From positions 3,302,001 to 3,366,000 of the forward strand of contig NZ_CP150203.1 in assembly GCF_037969725.1 (NCBI RefSeq): a stretch of 64,000 nt of DNA, read 5' to 3'. This DNA comes from Paenibacillus sp. FSL W8-0426. Lineage in GTDB: Bacteria > Bacillota > Bacilli > Paenibacillales > Paenibacillaceae. A program made the translations under genes and the position numbers. Under the pieces are notes generated by a model. It made no database searches, was not told the DNA's origin, and saw only the letters and a list, made by a program, of their open reading frames with translations. Shown in pieces: positions 61,115 to 64,000 of this stretch. Within the stretch, counting starts at the first letter, position 1. Each line of letters begins with the position of its first letter.

Positions 61115-62724
61115 TTGTGGATGACGAGGAAATTATAACGGACAGCCTGTATGAGACATTTGCCGGACATATGCCGGACCGGCTTGATGTTTGCAAAGCC
61201 TATTCCGCTGCAGAGGCCCTGGACTGGATGCGGCGATCCAGAATTGACATCGTTCTGACGGATATTCGCATGCCTGGCATAAGTGGTCTCGAACTGACCG
61301 AGGAGATCCAGACACGCTGGCCTCAATGCCGCGTTATTTTTCTCACGGGACACAGTGATTTTGATTATGCATACCGAGCCCTCCAGATGCCCAATGTGCG
61401 TTATTTGCTCAAAACGGAAGGTTACGACAAGGTGATGACGGTCATTGAGCAGGTCATGGAAGAGATTCGGCAAAGTCACAGCATGCATGAAGTGTTGGAA
61501 AAGTCCCGCCAAATGACTTCCCGGCTGGCTGCGCTGCACCAGGAGGAATATGTGCGCAAGCTTCTTCAGGATAGCCCGTCCGCTCACTCCTCTTCGATGG
61601 AGCTTCAAGCCGAACTGGTGTCAAGAAACATAGGCTTGCAAGCGGACTCCCCGGTGTATCTGGTCCTTGGACGATTCAATACGCCGCCTGGAATCGAAGA
61701 AGGACCGAATCGTTTGCAGGAGTCGGTCCGGATTATCGGATCTTCACTATTGAGTGAACATGCGATATATATCAGTGTTACAGATCACTATGGCGATGTG
61801 GTCTGGCTGCTTCAGCCTAAAACAGGGAAAAACAATGCAGAAGAGCACTTTTCCACTTATATCGAAGGCACATTGGAGCTGGTTCAGGAAGCCTGCATGG
61901 CGTCGCTTGACGTGTCCATTGCCTTTACATTGAGCGGACGCGGTTGCCCTTGGTCCCGAATTCCAAGGCAGTATGAACGGCTGCGGTTGTTACAGTGGAT
62001 GAAAATTGGCGATGGGGTCTCTATGGTATTGACGGATAAAACCGAAGGCACTGCAGGAGGAACATCCAAGGAATCCGTTCGGATCTCAAGCCGGATTGAC
62101 GTGATGTCTGGTTTCTTGGAAAGCGGACGCTTTCAGCCCTTTTACGATGTTTTTGAAGAGCTTGTAACGGAACTGCAGCAGCAGGACCTGACCATGGAGC
62201 GGGCTATGGAAACCTACTATTATCTGGCTCTGATGCTGTATTCCACATGTAATCGCTGGGGGCTCCGGCAGAACGTCCCTGATCAGCCAAGTTTGCTTCA
62301 ACTGAGTGACTTTACATGCATGAAGGAAGCAGTGCACCACCTGTACTGCGCTGCGGATGAACTGGTTCATTTCAAGCGTTCCAATGAAGAGGAACGTGTG
62401 AACCAGGTCATCCATACTCTATGCGGCTATATCAGGGACAATCTGGAAAAGGACCTTTCGCTGGTCAGACTCGCCGAGTTGAATCATTTCAACCCGTCCT
62501 ATCTATCCCGCTTCTTCAAGCAGGAGACGGGGATCAACTTGTCGGAGTTTATCGACGACACCCGTATCCGAAGAGCCAAGGAGCTGCTGTGCAACAGCGA
62601 TCTGATGGTGCGAGAAGTAGCGCTTCAAGTCGGATATGAGTCGGCACATTCGTTTACCCGCCTGTTCAAGAAGCTGACGGGCATGACGCCCCAGGAATAT
62701 CGGGAATCTGTGCTCGTGCGTTAG
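61099..62724 (+). CDS. YesN-type response regulator (second pair)
   Basis: 541 residues from ATG 61099 (GGGGAGA seven bases upstream), overlapping the kinase gene by 16 nt. Receiver (1-120): LLIVDDEE, phosphorylation Asp55 in LTDIRMPGISG and Lys in YLLKTEG. The middle region (about 130-430) is the usual long YesN linker. The C-terminal AraC HTH pair is VRLAELNHFNPSYLSRFFK and VREVALQVGYESAHSFTRLFK, ending TPQEYRESV. It activates genes that cannot be identified here; a transporter elsewhere is plausible. A bidirectional terminator follows. Confidence 0.93.
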   Translation: MYRLLIVDDEEIITDSLYETFAGHMPDRLDVCKAYSAAEALDWMRRSRIDIVLTDIRMPGISGLELTEEIQTRWPQCRVIFLTGHSDFDYAYRALQMPNVRYLLKTEGYDKVMTVIEQVMEEIRQSHSMHEVLEKSRQMTSRLAALHQEEYVRKLLQDSPSAHSSSMELQAELVSRNIGLQADSPVYLVLGRFNTPPGIEEGPNRLQESVRIIGSSLLSEHAIYISVTDHYGDVVWLLQPKTGKNNAEEHFSTYIEGTLELVQEACMASLDVSIAFTLSGRGCPWSRIPRQYERLRLLQWMKIGDGVSMVLTDKTEGTAGGTSKESVRISSRIDVMSGFLESGRFQPFYDVFEELVTELQQQDLTMERAMETYYYLALMLYSTCNRWGLRQNVPDQPSLLQLSDFTCMKEAVHHLYCAADELVHFKRSNEEERVNQVIHTLCGYIRDNLEKDLSLVRLAELNHFNPSYLSRFFKQETGINLSEFIDDTRIRRAKELLCNSDLMVREVALQVGYESAHSFTRLFKKLTGMTPQEYRESVLVR

Positions 62725-62776
62725 AACCGTTGTTATGGACACCTTCATCAGAAGTAAATGGAAAAGGATAACACGT

Positions 62777-62808
62777 AAAAACGCAGGCGCTGCTGGCCTG
62801 CGTTTTAT
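62777..62808. terminator. Terminator after the second yesN
   Basis: AAAACGCAGGC (62777-62787) / GCCTGCGTTTT (62796-62806), symmetrical, so it works in both directions. Confidence 0.85.
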
Positions 62809-62829
62809 GGTTTGATCACCCGCCAGAAA

Positions 62830-62850
62830 GGCTGCCGAGGAGGCAGCTGA
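62830..62850 (-). terminator. Hairpin at the end of the AraC-type gene
   Basis: GGCTGCC (62830-62836) / GGCAGCT (62842-62848); the minus-strand tail is TTTCTGG, so termination is weak. The preceding symmetrical terminator may serve this gene too. Confidence 0.35.
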
Positions 62851-62860
62851 TCAGTCATGC

Positions 62861-63625
62861 CTAGGCAGAGTGATTCTTTTGTCTGCGATAGGCGTTAGGA
62901 CTTGAGCCTGCATAGGCCTTGAACTTTTTGTAAAACCAATCGATGTCTTTATAACCTACCTCCAAAGCGATTTCATATATCCGCATATCGGTAGTTAACA
63001 GCAGATGCTTCGCTTTTTCCATTCGCTGCTGCAGCATGTAATCGTTGAAGGATACTTTCTCCTCCAGTTTAAATTTTTGTCCAAGATATGCACAGTTAAA
63101 GTGGAGCATGTCGGAAATTTTCCGGAGTGTAATTTCGTCGCTTAGATGATCTCTCACGTAAGCTTTGACAATTCGGATGACATGACTGGACTCCATCGCT
63201 TTGCCATTGAGCTGAACGGGTGGTTTCACAGGCAATCTTTCTTTAACAGGTTCCGGTCCCAGTCGCGTCTGAAGTGCCTGCAAACTTTGCAGTAAAGCTG
63301 AAGCGCTGACAGGAGAGGGCAGATAATCATTCACTTGATAAGTTAACGCTTTGCGCACAAGTCTGAAATGGTCTCTTCCACCCACCAGCAGAATCGGAAT
63401 GTCGCTTATTTGGCGAATGCGATGGCATAACCATAAACCGGCCGTATCACATCGCTCAGTATGGATGAGCACTACCGCGAATTCCTGTTTCGACAGGGCG
63501 ATCAGTGCATCGGAGGAAGAGAAGGCCGATTCCCCAATTGTATATGGAGAGGTAGAACGACTCAGCAACGGTCCAAGTTCTTTGCACAAACGCCGGCTGT
63601 AATCAACAAGTAATATGTTGTACAT
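62861..63625 (-). CDS. AraC-type regulator with a degenerate receiver domain
   Basis: 254 residues from the ATG at 63625 (AAGGTGAGG nine bases upstream); the longer frame has no site. The N-terminal ~115 residues fold like a receiver, but every catalytic position is changed: NILLVDYSRR has Asp-Tyr in place of the acidic pair, the phosphorylation site is replaced by His in VVLIHTERCD, and the lysine is replaced in YLPSPVS. So it cannot be phosphorylated in the normal way. The C-terminal AraC HTH pair is intact (LRKISDMLHFNCAYLGQKF and IYEIALEVGYKDIDWFYKKF). It is divergent from the truncated binding-lipoprotein gene at 63898, its probable target. Confidence 0.85.
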   Translation of the reverse strand: MYNILLVDYSRRLCKELGPLLSRSTSPYTIGESAFSSSDALIALSKQEFAVVLIHTERCDTAGLWLCHRIRQISDIPILLVGGRDHFRLVRKALTYQVNDYLPSPVSASALLQSLQALQTRLGPEPVKERLPVKPPVQLNGKAMESSHVIRIVKAYVRDHLSDEITLRKISDMLHFNCAYLGQKFKLEEKVSFNDYMLQQRMEKAKHLLLTTDMRIYEIALEVGYKDIDWFYKKFKAYAGSSPNAYRRQKNHSA

Positions 63626-63713
63626 AAAGCATAACCTCACCTTCTTCTGAATTTCCGGTCCGGATTCCAATCCATAAGGCTTACTTTCATTATGAGAATA
63701 AAAGAAAGCGCAT

Positions 63714-63745
63714 ACAATGTGCATTTTTTTGCAGACAATGCATTT
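63714..63745. promoter_or_regulatory. Direct repeats upstream of the AraC-type gene
   Basis: ACAATGTGCATTT (63714-63726) and ACAATGCATTT (63735-63745) are 21 bp apart, the two-helical-turn spacing common for AraC-type operator half-sites. They lie in the divergent region between the regulator and the binding-lipoprotein gene. Confidence 0.4.
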
Positions 63746-63897
63746 CTTTACCAATTTCTATTGAAATGTGTTCGTAATCCTTCACTAGCATGCCTTTCTA
63801 TAATTTGACCGGGTGAATACCTGCATTTCGGCGGGTTGTTTGCGTTTTCATATGAGGGATACACTGTGGGAGCAAACGACAATCAGGGGGGAAGACG

Positions 63898-64000
63898 ATG
63901 AGAAACAACAAGTTTATGCTGCTGAGCCTTGTATTTGCGGTCATGCTGATGATTGCTGCATGCAGTTCTGCTCCGACCGCACAACCGGAGCCGGAAAAGC
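63898..64000 (+). CDS. Lipoprotein, probably ABC sugar-binding protein (cut by window end)
   Basis: Only 34 residues are visible, from ATG 63898 with GGGGGGAAG upstream. They form a lipoprotein signal: MRNNKFMLLSLVFAVMLMIA followed by lipobox IAAC (Cys22) and a Ser/Pro/Ala/Glu linker. That N-terminus and the divergent AraC-type regulator suggest a solute-binding protein, but the body of the gene is outside the window. Confidence 0.6.
   Translation, partial: MRNNKFMLLSLVFAVMLMIAACSSAPTAQPEPEK

Overview
The window reads as a chromosomal segment of a Paenibacillus-like Gram-positive, spore-forming bacterium. The evidence is strong GGAGG-type ribosome binding sites, frequent TTG and GTG starts, SLH-anchored exoenzymes, several YesM/YesN two-component pairs with LplA/LplB/YtcP-type sugar ABC genes, a SpoVB-like flippase, a collagen-like exosporium-type protein, and Fur, CzrA and cre-like operators. 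I saw no rRNA, tRNA, CRISPR array or prophage. One intact IS3-type element lies at about 20065-21349.

Layout. 1-9.4 kb holds regulators (two TetR, one XRE/MmyB, one AraC), a stand-alone FabF-type ketosynthase, small membrane proteins, a Gfo/Idh/MocA oxidoreductase and a DinG-type helicase gene broken by a frameshift. 9.5-19.8 kb holds an SLH-anchored GH3 hexosaminidase, a collagen-like protein, a metal pair (CDF transporter and CzcO flavoprotein, divergent, with a CzrA-like operator), small regulators, a DivIVA-domain protein, a Bcr/CflA pump and a GNAT enzyme. 20-26.5 kb holds the IS3 element, a Fur-controlled siderophore-binding lipoprotein, and a sortase / amidase / lipid flippase run.

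26.7-35.9 kb is the most unusual part: a five-gene, same-strand operon of about 9.2 kb closed by a perfect 15-bp-stem terminator. It encodes proteins of about 175, 922 (DUF6603-like), 457, 286 and 1181 residues. None has a signal peptide or a recognisable enzyme motif, and I can assign no function. It is my main candidate for an undescribed system. It is followed upstream by an Lsa/Vga-type ABC-F resistance gene preceded by a leader peptide and a hairpin that covers its start region.

38-64 kb is a polysaccharide-use region. It contains a CE1-like esterase, GH11 xylanase, an FGE-fold lipoprotein, a GH16 lichenase, and then a glucan locus (solute-binding lipoprotein, YesN and YesM on the other strand, two permeases and a 1487-residue SLH-GH16-CBM enzyme). 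A two-gene mannose-1-phosphate guanylyltransferase / glycosyltransferase operon comes next, then a second binding-protein/YesM/YesN set with no permeases, and an AraC regulator with a degenerate receiver domain divergent from a third binding lipoprotein cut by the window end. A 17-nt motif shared by the binding-protein promoter and the permease promoter suggests that one regulator, probably the local YesN, joins the two halves of the glucan locus.

Family calls come from reading translated sequence and from memory of families; no database search was run.
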